From positions 97,545,947 through 97,609,946 of the forward strand of contig CM056573.1 of the NCBI GenBank assembly GCA_029721435.1: a stretch of 64,000 nucleotides of DNA, written 5' to 3'. Shown here in pieces: positions 22,946 to 34,707 of the stretch. The notes beneath the pieces were generated by a model. That model saw only the letters and a program-made list of their open reading frames with translations. It was not told the origin of the DNA and ran no database searches. The DNA comes from Gymnothorax reevesii (lineage: Eukaryota; Chordata; Actinopteri; Anguilliformes; Muraenidae). Within the stretch, counting starts at the first letter, position 1. Every line of letters begins with the position of its first letter. The position numbers and the translations under genes are program-made.

Positions 22946-23281
22946 AACTTTTCCCTTGGTTTGCCTGTGCTGCGATTGTTTATGCCTTGTACTCTTTGTG
23001 ATTCTCTTCTGACTGGACCGTCCCAGATTTTGATTTTGGCTTTGACTTGGATTTGTTTGCATCTATGTATCGAACCTTTTTAACCCGACCACGAGTTTTG
23101 TGTTCACTGCCCTGGTTTCAACTTGGATAACGTCCCTGGGATTTTGATTTTTTGGATTATGGACACTGTACTGTTGCCTCCTGCTCTGCGGGGGTTCACC
23201 CTCATTCCTCATAAAGCACAAGTTTTTTGGATTACTTGGTTCTCGCATCTGGTTCCTGAGCGTAACCTCACAGGAACAAGT
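22946..23281 (+). repeat. LTR-like repeat A, second part (plus)
   Basis: Resumes after the LINE and aligns inverted with about 23365-23830. Shared landmarks are TTCTCTTCTGACTGGACCGT, CTGCGGGGGTT and GGTTCCTGA. Its end near CCTCACAGG matches the end of repeat B. Confidence 0.6.
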
Positions 23282-23364
23282 ACTTTGGACCAAAGAATCA
23301 AAATTTTCACACCCAAACGCAAAACTGACATGCCCTGTATGGATGGAGAACATTTTAAAAATGA

Positions 23365-24660
23365 CTGTGTGAGGTATCGTTCAGGAACCAATCGCGAGAA
23401 CACAGGATTGCAGATGAGGAGATTTTATTGAGCGAGGCGGATAACCCCCGCAGGGCAGAAGGCAAAAGTATAGTGTCCACAATCCAAAAGTCAAAATCCA
23501 GAGGGGCAGAATCAGAGTCATAACCAGGGCAGCAAATACAGAATTTGTAGTCAGGCAAAACAGATTCGGTGCACTGGCACAGGTTTGTCGAAGAAGCAAA
23601 AATCAAAAACCAAAGGGCTTATCCGAATTGTTACCAGGGCAGCAATCCCAAAAATCGTACTCGGACAAAAAGGGTTTGTAAACACAGATGCAACGGTACA
23701 AGAAGGACAAGCCAAAAAATCAAAAGTCGAACGGTCCAGTCAGAAGAGAAACGCAATGAGTACAAGGCAGATAATGAGCAGCACAGGTAAACACGAGAGA
23801 CGTTCTGACAAGGAAGTTCTGTGAAGAGACACCTAATATACACTCCAGGGAGATCACATGGTAAATAGAACACAGGTGCAGGAAATGAGACTAATTACAA
23901 AGGGTGGAACAAAAGGGAGAACCTAATCACATAAAATAGGCTAAAGCCAAAACGTGGACAGGGATCACGAGACAATCCTATTGACAAACATACGGCTACA
24001 GTCAAGGAGTTCTAACGTGCATAGATAATGACAGAAAGGACAGTGCGAAACAGGTGTGGAGAATCCACAGAAACACAGCAGAGAAGATTAGGGAAAGACA
24101 AAAGGCGGAGACAAGAACAGGGTGAGTGCTTAGAGCTTGTTAATCAATTAGTAAGTGCAGCTATACAATCCCTAGTGCTTGTCAGTAAATTCGTATTATA
24201 TTCTATGTTAGTTGGATTAGTAATCTTAGCGAAAACAACAAACCGTTAGTATTGGTTTGTAAAAATAGAGAAGTAAAGTGAAAGTAGTAAACGAGATGGG
24301 AAGGAAGGTTGAAATCCAGAAACCATTAAATCACCCGAAAGAGTGGCACGCAGTACTGGGGCTGTGAGCAATGACAGGACAAGAGACCAGACAGGGGGAG
24401 ACAAATTGCAAAGCAAGGTGGAAAGCAAAACATGGACCAGATAGAAACTATGGTTAAATTGCAAAATATGGAAAAGTAAAACAAAGGCAATGCAAGAACA
24501 AACAAATAGTAGTACCAAATCACAATACACATACCAAGGAATAGTCAGACATAGCAATGATTCAAATACCAATAAAACATAATATCAAAACATGGCAAAT
24601 AGAGCAAGACATGGCACTGATAAAGTTGCTAGGTTTCTCCAGATCACAGGAGACTTTGGG
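23365..24660 (-). repeat. LTR-like repeat B (minus)
   Basis: The longest uninterrupted copy of the family. It lies tail-to-tail with repeat A, about 80 bases away. No open frame in it has a known domain. The class (LTR) is inferred from length, base skew and the TGTCAGAAC landmark. Confidence 0.55.
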
Positions 24661-24664
24661 CCCC

Positions 24665-25260
24665 TATATTAATTGAGCATCGTTTTAACACCACAGCCAA
24701 CTTTAGTATTTTTGCAAACCATGTCCATCCCTTTACGACCACAGTGTGCCTATCTTTTTATGGCGACTTTCTGCAGGATAATGCGCCATGTAACAAAGGT
24801 CAAATCAACTCAAACTGGTTTCTTGAACATGACAAATAGATCACTGAACTCAAATTGTCCCCATAGACATTTCAATCCAATAGAGCACCTTTGGGATGTG
24901 ATGGAACAGGAGATTCACATCAAGGATGTACCGCAGACAAATCTGCTGCAACTGCACGATGCTATCCTGTCAAGATGGATGAAAATCTCTGAGGAATGTC
25001 TCCAGCACCTTTTTGAAATAATCTAATGAAGAATTAAGGAAATTCTGTCTCAATCTAAATCTATTTTTATCTATCACACATCTTTTTGTGTTTTCTGTTA
25101 ATTTATGCACAAATCTTGTAATTTTTCTCAGTTTCAACATTTTATATGTTGGTTTTGTACTATTTTCGATTGAAAATCAGTTTTAGTGATTTTTTTTGTA
25201 TTTATCTATATTACCCCACATGACAGCGCCAAATTCACTGTTTTTCAGAAATATAGTTGA
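24665..25260 (+). pseudogene. Tc1-like transposase remnant, second family
   Basis: A 117-codon frame (24673-25026) and its neighbours show LQDNAPCNKGQINSNWFLEH in one frame and FNPIEHLWDVMEQEI in another. These are the second Asp and the final Glu regions of a Tc1 DD34E transposase. The N-terminal half and first Asp are missing. Downstream AT-rich sequence to about 25260 may be the element 3' end. Confidence 0.8.
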
Positions 25261-25559
25261 GTCAATATTTTAGGATGAATCCAATTAGGGTAGGCAAGCC
25301 AGAAATTTTGAGCCAAATCACAATTATAAAATTAATTATTCAATCTTGGTTCAATCAGTTTTTTTTTACAATTTTAGCAGTCATTGAATTCTAAATTAAA
25401 TTGAGGATTAGCCAATACTGTTCTCAAGAGGCTGTGATTGAATCATTATTGCAGTGATGACTATGTTTCACCTGGCAATAATTATTTTAATTTTGACTGA
25501 TTCAGAGCATAGCTTTTCATTTCTTAGACAACCATGTTGGTAGACGTATCTCATGGTCG

Positions 25560-26310
25560 TTGAAAAGATATTATTGTGTTTCAAGAGGGGGCTAACTATT
25601 GGCCAGCATCAAGCAAAGAACAGCTAAGGAGAATGCTGAAATCACTGGAATCGAGAGAGGTCATGTGGTCTGCAGAGTCCAGATTAACCCTATTCCAGAG
25701 TGATGGGCACATCAGGGCAAGGACACCTATGAAGCAATGCACCCGTCATGAATAGTGCTCACTGCACAAGCCACTGGAGGTAGGGTTATGATCTGGGGTT
25801 GTTTCAACTGGTACGGTCTAGGCTCAGCAATGTTATGCAGCAATAAAATGAATTCAGCAAACTACCTGAATATATTGAATTACTGGTATTTCATCAATAG
25901 ACTTTTTAATCCCGGACAGCACAGATATATTCCAGGATGACAAATTCAAGATTCATTGGGTTCAAATTGTAAAGAGAGTTTCAACGAACATGAGGGATCA
26001 TCTTCACGTGTGAATTTGCCACCACGGAGTCTGGACCTTCACCAGTTGAAAGTCTGGGATGTGCTGGAGAAAGCTTGATGGGGTAATTTGACTCAGATCT
26101 CGTCAATACAAGAACTCAGCCAAAAATGAATGCAACTCTGGTTGTAAATAAATGTTGAAAGATCGCATAAGTTTTTCAAAACAATGCCACAAAGAATGCG
26201 TGCTGTGATTAAAGCTAGAGGCAGCAGGACAGAATTCTATAGTGTGCAACCTTTTTTTGGCCAGGCTCTGTATGACAGCGTGCAACATTTTTTTGGACAG
26301 GCAGTGTGTT
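25560..26310 (+). pseudogene. Tc1-like transposase remnant, third family
   Basis: The broken translation reads KSLESREVMWSAESRLTLFQ and SDGHIRARTPMKQ (first Asp changed to Ala in the WSDES position). TGGRVMIWGCFNWYGLGSA follows, then pieces matching the catalytic end (FQDDK, DVLEK). At 26250-26308 the Tc1 3' end motif (TTTTTTTGGCCAGGC / TTTTTTTGGACAGGC) occurs twice in a row. Many stops. Confidence 0.8.
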
Positions 26311-26319
26311 TGTGTGTGT

Positions 26320-27940
26320 GTACGGCCATTCATATGTCTTTTCTGGTGAAGACTTTTCTTATTTCAGCAAGACAATGACAAACATCACGTTCTGCACATA
26401 TAAGGGCAACATGGCTTTGTAGTAAAGGAGTCTTAATACAAAAGTATGTAAATATGATATTTTTATTTTGGTATACAAATTAATACCGTTAGCAAATAAT
26501 TTTATTCAAAAATGCAAATATTTGATATCTACCTCAAATTTAATGTCTTTCTGAATTAATTTTCACATTACTTTGACTCTTGGGAAAATGTGTATGCTAG
26601 ACCAGCCACTAAGCGTTTTTCGATCTAGAATTTGATCATGCATTGCCACATTGTATGGACTGACTTCATTTCTTTTGTTAGATTAATTTGCATTGTTTAG
26701 TGATTGGCATGATTGCTTTCCGAGTTTTTGTTTCAGCATTTCTGATGCCTGCTGTTTGTTTTCAAATATTTCTACTGTTTTTTGTTTTCACTTTTATTTT
26801 TTAAAATTTTGGTTTTACTTATTTGCTCAGCTGAAGGCAGCCTGTAATTTGATGATTACTGTGCATAAAAAATACAAATTAAGAGCTTAGTGACTGTTAT
26901 AGGCCTCAGTTGGTTACGAGTATTGTCCTCAGCCTTAGAGTATTCAGTGTTCTAAACTCATTTATGATTGTCCACTATGACGGATTAATAGTCTTTGAAA
27001 TTTAATCGGAGTCAAAAACCGAAGCCTCTGGCAAAAAAGATGAAATTGTTTCTTCAATTTTGATATTTCTTTCATTGACAATGAGCACGGCACATAAGTA
27101 ACTGTTACAACATCAGTAAGCAATAAAGCTGGGCTGAGTTTGTATAGCAACCCAATCCGGGCATTTCAATGTGCCTGGATACCAGTTTGCCACATTTCTT
27201 AGACGTGTGAAAATGTCCGGGACTTTCCCGAGCGAGTCATCATAACAACTTCATCGTACAGGTTGGTATTGTTTTACTCTGGCTGATGTTACTTGACAAG
27301 CTTAATATACTTTACTTTGACGACAAATAGGCAGTTTGATATTTTTGCGCCCCCAAACGAGCAGAAAGCGAATTTAAGGTGGCAACATTCTCGTTCGTCT
27401 CACTGAGTAAACCAACTAAGTTACCTGGCGCACTGCTGTTTCACGTTAAAATGAGTTGCGAATGTCACCAAGAGGGTCTTAACGAGGTGAACAATAAACC
27501 CAGGAGTTGCTATGGGCTGCATGTCTGTGGAGCCCGAACAATGACCTTCAATATTTGCTTCAAAATTGATATTTGGCATTGAAAATAAACCCAAAACTGA
27601 AAAAGGACACATTGGCATTGCAACTCCGTACTGTAAAAAGTTGTAACGTTATTGGCACTGAAACAAGTATTGACACCGAGGAAAGTTTATCTGTCACCGT
27701 AAAAATTATCGAAAGAAGACCGATATGAAGAAACATTCAGAAAATAGCTTGTTATCGAAAAACACACCGGAATGCAGTAAAATTGCAATAACATAAAATA
27801 TTTTAATGCCCGTGTTTTGTTTTTCAATTAAACTTTATTTCAGTGCCAATATTTGCTTTTGTGCCAATTCTGCTTTTTACAATACGCAAACGTCAATGTC
27901 AGGGATTCCTTTTTCATTTCAGGATTTGTTTTCAATGTCA
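26320..27940. other. No gene recognised
   Basis: AT-rich sequence. No supported frame or repeat boundary. Confidence 0.5.
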
Positions 27941-27942
27941 AA

Positions 27943-27979
<37 letters not shown>

Positions 27980-27995
27980 ATTATTATTATTAAAG
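27943..27995 (+). repeat. (TTA)n microsatellite
   Basis: An almost pure run of TTA/ATT triplets, about 17 repeats with one TAATTA change. Confidence 0.95.
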
Positions 27996-28272
27996 ATAAT
28001 AATAAAACTGAGAGGCAAAGGAAATTGCTGAAGAAATGTTGAAAAACTGTTGAAATGTCAACACAAGACTTTAAAGCTGAAAGTAATTGTATAAGGAATT
28101 CTGACTTTTCACCTGCATAATGACTGAGTCTACTCTGCTTCAACCCAGCTGTAAAATAAGTAAGCAAGTAAATAAATAAATAAATAATGGTGAACTGGAG
28201 TCAATGGGGTTGATGCATCCCTCTCTATGGCTCTGTGCATATCTACATCAAAGCAGTGCATGCTGAGAGTTA

Positions 28273-29255
28273 AGCTGTTTTCACATAGCAAGCGCATGGC
28301 GCAGATCACGGCCACCGCAGCCATTCATTGTCTATGTGATCGCTGGGCGCGAGGGCGCACCATTCTGCGCCGAGGAGGGCGCAGCGAGAGGCTGGCGTCG
28401 CCGCTGGATTGGGCGCTGGCGCAGCGCCCACCTCGGCGCGTCCAATAGGAGAGAATATTGGATACGGAGAAAAATTGGCTGATTTTGTTAGAAAGGCAGG
28501 ACAAAAATGTAGGAGAGCATCATTGTGGCGGTCTCTCTGCATGCAGAGCTGTGGGACACGAGACTCAGCGTCTACCGGGATCTCGTTAAAAAAAGCCCAG
28601 GCATGGAGAGAGATATCCCACAATTTGGGAATACCAGGTGTGGTTAAAAACCGGCAGAGATATCGTTAGCCTCACAGCATAATTGGCTCCTAGGGCCGTC
28701 CGCACCGAGAAAGCTAACTCACACGACTCACCTCACTTCTTATGTAAATACGGATTTAGCTAACTTACTTTGATTAGTTCACATTGGCTGTACTTTCTCT
28801 TCAGCGAACCCATTTTTGCTTCGTTGGAAAAGTGACGTTGGCCGAGCTTCATGGCTATTATTCAGCGAATACATCTGACGAGTTAACGTAATACAAGGTA
28901 TCCTTTTGGACTTGGATTAACGTTTTGTAATGAGTTTCTCTGCGATGTCATCTGCCATGTTGAAGTGAAGCCGTATAAATTCCGACGGATTTGATGGGCG
29001 GTCAATTTTTCCATCGTTCGTAAAATTGCTCTGAAAGTGATCACAGCGATATCGTTTGCCATTATCGTTGCCGTTATTGTTGTGGTGTGGACTTCGCCAT
29101 CTACATGAGTTAGAACGATTTTTAAAACTATATCTTTATTGTTATCGTTGTAGTTATCTTTCTTGATCGGTCGCATAGCAAACAGCGCCGCATGCGTGCG
29201 CCCTGCTCGGTTCCATCTCTGCGCCGTCCAAACCGCGTGCTATGTGAAAACGGCT
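28273..29255. mobile_element. Harbinger-like non-autonomous element with TTA duplications
   Basis: The left end AGCTGTTTTCACATAGCAAG and the right end, inverted, AGCCGTTTTCACATAGCACG match at 18 of 20 positions. TTA flanks both sides (28270-28272, 29256-29258). A 3-base TTA duplication is typical of PIF/Harbinger. The ends are GC-rich with repeated GCGC motifs (28330-28440), unlike the surroundings. No transposase frame. Confidence 0.78.
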
Positions 29256-29259
29256 TTAG

Positions 29260-30564
29260 CTTTATGGTGGAGCAAACATGGCAGGCCACATAGGCTGACT
29301 GCCGCAGCTGTTGTTGCTTATAGCTCATCGTCGGTGTGTCCCCCAGTCCCAAACTGTACAATGCTGGCCTCGCAAGGTTATGAAATGCTACTATTCACGG
29401 CTCTCAGTTCATTTCTGTGCGCTGTGTATTTGCTAGCTAAATGGCTAATCAAATCGCAAGCTGCAAGATATTAAAACACGTTGTCATATTATTCACACTT
29501 CCTTTTCATTTGTGTGCTATTATTAGCTAGTTATCTCACGAACGCACAGTGCACGGAACTTTTTCGAAACGGGTTGAACTTGAGTATTGATATTGCCATC
29601 AATGCAGATGAAATGATCGAGCTGACGTTAACAATTAAACCACTCAATGAGTATGGAAAAGTTACGTCTGCTGGTTTAGCAAGGAAGGCAGCTTCGGTCA
29701 ATCTGGTACCAGATACCAGATCTTGTCATTTTAGATACGATCTTAAATATATCTAGCTAGTGCAAACAGTTGCTTGTATATACTGGAATAGTATAATTTT
29801 TTTTTTTTTTTGCTTTGCAATTTTTACATAACGTGTTCTCATGTTATCGTGGACCCACTCTGCAAAAAAGACCGGTCTTTGCTGCCATAAATCCGCTGTC
29901 TTGGAGCTGGTTTGAGCGAATGTACAAACAACGCTACCAAAAATTCTTTCGCTGAGTTTGACGCAGATGAATGATATTGTCTAACTAACTGTTGTGTCAA
30001 TCTTAATCTGAATAATGATAATGTTGAGGCCAGGAAAAAGTCCAGCAGAGGGCAGAATTGAACCGCAATATCGCTCTGCCACAATTTCACTGAGCCATTT
30101 GAGTTAATGGATAAAGCATTTGGTCCAACGGAGATTTCAGCTAAGGCGTCTCATACATACTACTGCCTCTACCTTCAAGATAGTAAGTCCAATCTATGAA
30201 ATGGAGATGCCGTACTGAAGAAGAGGGTCTGCTTACGCATAATATGTCAAAATTGTGTGTATAGTGCCAAAAATGTGCGAACCAGAGCAATTTGTAAAAC
30301 TGTGTTTTTCAGCTTTCCAACTGGAATTTTCTGTCTTATTTAATTTAGGAGTTAATGGAGTTTCGGTTTGAGCTCCCATCGCTTTTGGGCTCATACTGCC
30401 AAAACTTTCTGTTTAATTACTGCATATTTACATTTTTGTGACCAGCAAAACTTTTGCTACAACTTGAATAAAACAAATATTTATGAGGAGTGAAAACTGT
30501 GAGAGTTAGAACAAGTTTAAGAGAAGACTTCTTGATGATTTTACAGCTGTTTGCCACTCAAACA
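29260..30564. other. No gene recognised
   Basis: Includes a 91-codon frame at 29481-29756 that begins at TTG and has a hydrophobic start, not supported as a gene. No repeat boundary seen. Confidence 0.45.
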
Positions 30565-32724
30565 GTGATGTCACCAGTGAATGACAAATCAGGCACCTGG
30601 GACAATCAGATTTTCACGCGGACAAGTAAAAATGAAAAATCAGTTGCCTGTCGGACAACCCCACACTTTTTTTTCAGCGGTACATTCCTATCAAAAATCG
30701 CCAAGCAATAGAATGGCAGGTTCCATGTTGACCAATGAAATTATCGCTACCTCGCTGCAGACCCATTCGTTTAACTTCTTACAGTGTACCGTGGGGGCGG
30801 TGACGCTTACACAGACCCACTCCGAAGATATTGTAGAATCTGTGGCTATGCCGCGAATCTGCGACTGCCTATTAAACTATGTTACTCTGTAGATTGTAGC
30901 CATCTAGTTGGCTTGCTAACGTTAACTATGGAGAATCTTGTAAATAATCATCATTAAGCGGTGTCATTTGTTTTTGCCCTTACTTCACTAGCTAGTTAAC
31001 AGTACTAGTGATTGCTTTTGAGCTAGCTTGCGAGCTAGCCAATGTTCCAAAAATGAGAAATGCAGTTTGGACGCACTGAAGTTAGCTAAGATAGTAAAGT
31101 CATGGCCAAATGAAATCATATCCCTTAAACAGGATTTTCCACAGTGAAAGTTAGTGTGACAGAGTGGTTTTTAAATCCATTGACTCTCAGCAGAAGGTGT
31201 AGATATTTCGCCATTATTGCCTTGCAGTTCCCTGTAATGTTTGCCATTCTTCGCAGGCTATGCCTGTAATGGAACGCGTAGGAATTTGTATAGATGTTGC
31301 TTCCATCTGAGACAAAGTTGTCCAAGTTTTGAAGCATTTGATCGGACTTGAAGTTTCCCACTCAGTTGTATGTTAGCATAAACGCAATCGCTCCAATTTT
31401 CTCGAGTCAGTCTTCCATGGGATGCAATGAGAGCAGGAGATATCCAAGAGATTGAGAGACCAATTTGTCTAATGCCCTCATGCTGATATGGTTTATGCAG
31501 CAGTGTATGCGCACCTCAGGGCTGTGTTTGTAATTAAAGCCGTGACATATCTTGTCTTTTCCACAAATATCAGTCTACTATATGCAGCTGAGGTGGCTGG
31601 CATCCTTCTGAGTCCGTTACATTAGCTAACTAGATGGCTAAATAATCAAAAGAGTACCGTAGTTTAATCAGCGATTTGTCACACAGCATATAGCCAGAGA
31701 TACTGTAGTGTCCGCGGGAGTGGGTCTGGGAGTCCCCGCCCCCAGCCCCCACGATATGCTACCTCAAGAACAATCACTGGTACAGCTAACAAGTAGGTTA
31801 AATTAGGGAAAAAACAAATGACACCGCTTAATTAGGACAATCATTTACAAAGATTCTCCATAGTTAACGTTAGCTAGTTAGCTAGATGGCCACATGATCT
31901 ACAGAGTAACATAGTGTAATAAGTGATCATGCATTCGCAGCATGCATAGATTCTACAGCAGGGGTGGCCAACCCTGGTCCTGGAGAGCCGCAGTGTCTGC
32001 TGATTTTTGGTGTTACTTTGCACTCGACTGATGGATTAAATTAGTTGATTACTCACTTAACTGATCTCACCTGGTGTCTCAGGCTTAATTTGGCAATCAA
32101 GCAATTAATTTGGTACTTGAGCCACTCAAGCAATTAGCAGGAACAACCCACAAGACTCCTAGAGCCAATTAAGCAGACTTGCAGGTTGTGAAAGATTTGT
32201 CAATGTGGTTGGATATTTAGTGTAGTTGTAATGCAGACAAAGTAGAAGTACAGAGTATAGATAAAAGTTTAATGAGCAGGGGTGGATAACGCTGGTCCTG
32301 TAGAGCCAGAGGGTGTGCTGAGTTTGGTTTTAATCGGGTGGAGAAAACCAAAGACAACAGGTGATATAAGTGAAGGGTGTTCTCAACTGCTTTAATTTAT
32401 CAATCAAGTAACACTAAAATCCAGCAGACACTGCGGCTCTCCAGGATCAGGGTTTGCCACCCCTGTTCTACAGTATTTTCGGAGTGGGTCTGTGTAAGCG
32501 TCACCGCCCCCAAGGTACACTGCATGAAGTGAAACGAATGGGCCTGCAGCGAGGTAACGAAAATTTCATTGGTCAACATTGGTTGGAAATTTTTGATAGG
32601 AATGTACCGTAGAATCATTCCGGACAACCACCATTCCAGCCGGGTAACCGATTATCATTGAAGAGCTTGTCCGTGTACAACCAGTCAAAAAATTCATTGA
32701 TTTGTGGTTCACTGGTCACCACAC
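30565..32724. mobile_element. Foldback element with about 420-bp inverted arms
   Basis: The left arm (about 30565-30990) and the right arm (about 31800-32724, minus the hAT insertion at 31959-32465) are inverted copies. Landmarks in both are CACCAGTGAA/ACAAATCA at the tips, GGTACATTCCTATCAAAAAT, GACGCTTACACAGACCCACT, and AACGTTAACTATGGAGAATC. The middle (30990-31800) is a loop without coding sequence. No target duplication found and no superfamily assigned. Confidence 0.8.
31959..32465. mobile_element. hAT-type MITE inside the foldback element
   Basis: Both ends read CAGGGGTGGC... inward with GAGAGCCGCAGTGTCTGCTG shared. The 8-base duplication TTCTACAG flanks it exactly (31951-31958, 32466-32473), the hAT signature. 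A second, more diverged end-like sequence (CAGGGGTGGATAACGCTGGT) lies inside at 32278, so two related copies are nested or duplicated. Confidence 0.92.
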
Positions 32725-32990
32725 TAAGTTTCCAGAATGTACTGTAACAGAAATTATTTTTTAAAAATGATTTAAATAAGATTAGGGGGAGACTCTATAT
32801 AAGCCCTTTTGGCTTTCTGTCTCATCCCTGCACTGCTTTTATTATATCTGTGTAAATCAGTATTGTACCCCTTGGTTTTTTTTTTAAATGTGCGAATAAA
32901 CCAACTAAACTATTTGATCAACCCTTGATAAACTAGTTCTCAAAATTGCTCAGAAGTGCGTCTGATGAACCTTTATTTGACAAGCATATA

Positions 32991-33650
32991 CAGTGGGCTC
33001 CAAAATTACTGGCAATGCACAAATAATACAACAAAAAAAAGAACAATATTTTTATAGAGAAACAGAATATGTGTGAAATACTTTATTGTGTTAATGTTTT
33101 CATGGAAACAACTAAAATCATAATCATTTAATTCAAAATAAATTTCAACAAAATCAAGATTTAATCATTTTTGGCACCCTTTATATAAGACTTTGTGTAA
33201 TCACCTCTGGCAAGGATAACAGCATGGAGAGTTTTTTTCCTGTAACTTTTGACAAGGTTAAGGCACACATTTGTTGTTTTGTTTTCTTCATGTCGTGGGA
33301 TGAAAAAGGGATATTGCATGTTTGTTACCTCATTTTTATACCTTAGTGAAACAGGAAGTGATGTAATGGCTCAATATAGCTTGTTGACTCTTAGATTAAA
33401 CTTAAATAAGTGGAATTTAATATCTGGTTTAATTTTGGTTGATGCTGTTTACAAGAATCTTTAAGGGAGCCATTAATTGTGAAACCTTGTTTTGCAGGAA
33501 ATTGATTTTTAATTAAATCAATGAATGATTTTGGTTGGTTTCATTGGAACATTAAAATTGTGCAATATTTATTGAATGTTTCTCAATAAATAGGCTATAT
33601 GGCGCATATATTTTAGAATTTTTTACTTATTGTTTATGCATTGCTAGTCA
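32991..33650. mobile_element. Tc1-type non-autonomous fragment
   Basis: Begins after TA with CAGTGGGCTCCAAAATTACT, the known end of a fish Tc1 family, and includes ATTTTTGGCACCC at about 33169. The right end is decayed or lost (weak match near GGGGTGCACAAAACGGAG). No transposase left. Confidence 0.55.
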
Positions 33651-33659
33651 GGGGTGCAC

Positions 33660-34542
33660 AAAACGGAGTCACTTTTTTGAAAATGGAAGGATAAGGATTT
33701 CAGCCGTTTGAACAAGCAGAAAGAAGAGGAGGAGTAAGGATGGGTGGTGGAAGAACAGGGTGGGAAAACTGCGGGAGAAGTAGAGGTAACCATCCTCATG
33801 AAATGAGGGCCACACCTTTAGACCATGTTAAAAATCATGGCCTTACAATGGCTGAAGCTGGTTGAACGGTGCTGCTGAATGTTGGGAGAACAATCATGTC
33901 ATTTCTTAGGTATGTACTGTAGTTCAACAATGTACAATGTACTGTAATACTGTGTAGTTACTGTAATGCTTCATATTACAGTAATCATTTGCATTTTTTG
34001 AGAATAGGTACATATACTTCATGCAGACACATGCTAAATATAGCCCTAGTTTATATCACAAATTGACAACATAACTAATGCTAGGTTCCCACTATCACGA
34101 TAATGGCACGATTGAAATCGTGGTCCTAATCGTGAAGTAATCGTGGTGATCCTATCAGATCTTATCAGATCTTAAGGTCAGTCGTGGCAATCATGTTGAT
34201 TGCAGAAAAGTTTTGTTTGGTTCAAAAATTTCCAGATTTGTAACTCAGTTGCCGACCAGTTTTTTGCTGTTTTCACACAAAATAAATCAAAAGAACAAAA
34301 TTAACTATTTTGTTTTTTGAAGTACGAGGGAAGACCTACACAAAGCCATTTACATTGTTACTCTATCTTATTTAGTTTTGGAGCCATGATACAAAATACA
34401 CCAATTTTGTAACTCTGTTACCGCGTGACCTGGCCCATTTGGTAAATTGACAACCTTTCATGGCTAAGGAAACGTTGCATAATCATGCTGTTCATGAACA
34501 TAAACTGTAAGTGTTCTTTCACTGTGTGCATTTGTTTAAAAG
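33660..34542. other. Upstream region of FSIP1, no coding sequence seen
   Basis: Must contain the 5' untranslated exon(s) and promoter of the gene below, but none can be pinpointed. A short inverted stretch around CACGATAATGGCACGATTGA (34097) is of unknown meaning. Confidence 0.4.
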
Positions 34543-34707
34543 ATGGACATCACAAAGGGCAGTCTAGATAGCATCTCACGTCCTGCATCCAGCGAGCGTT
34601 CGCGACCCGGTAGCCGAATTCCCAGTGCATCGCTGCTCGATAGGAGGGTCAGCCACTCTACGTCTGGGTCCTTAGTTGTCCTGAATCCCGATATTTCTGA
34701 TATGCAG
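34543..34707 (+). CDS. fsip1: fsip1 coding exon 1
   Basis: ATG follows AAAAG. 55 codons, Ser/Arg-rich, ending ATGCAG/GTAATG. Phase 0. Confidence 0.88.

Noticed and set aside
27943..27995. TTA run as a possible LINE tail
   Set aside because: No LINE coding sequence or target duplication is next to it. The L2 tail at 47895 is separate.
28227..28669. GC-rich frames on both strands
   Set aside because: They arise from the GC-rich end of the Harbinger-like element.
29481..29756. 91-codon frame with a hydrophobic, signal-like start
   Set aside because: It begins at TTG, not ATG, has no known domain, and no splice or promoter support.
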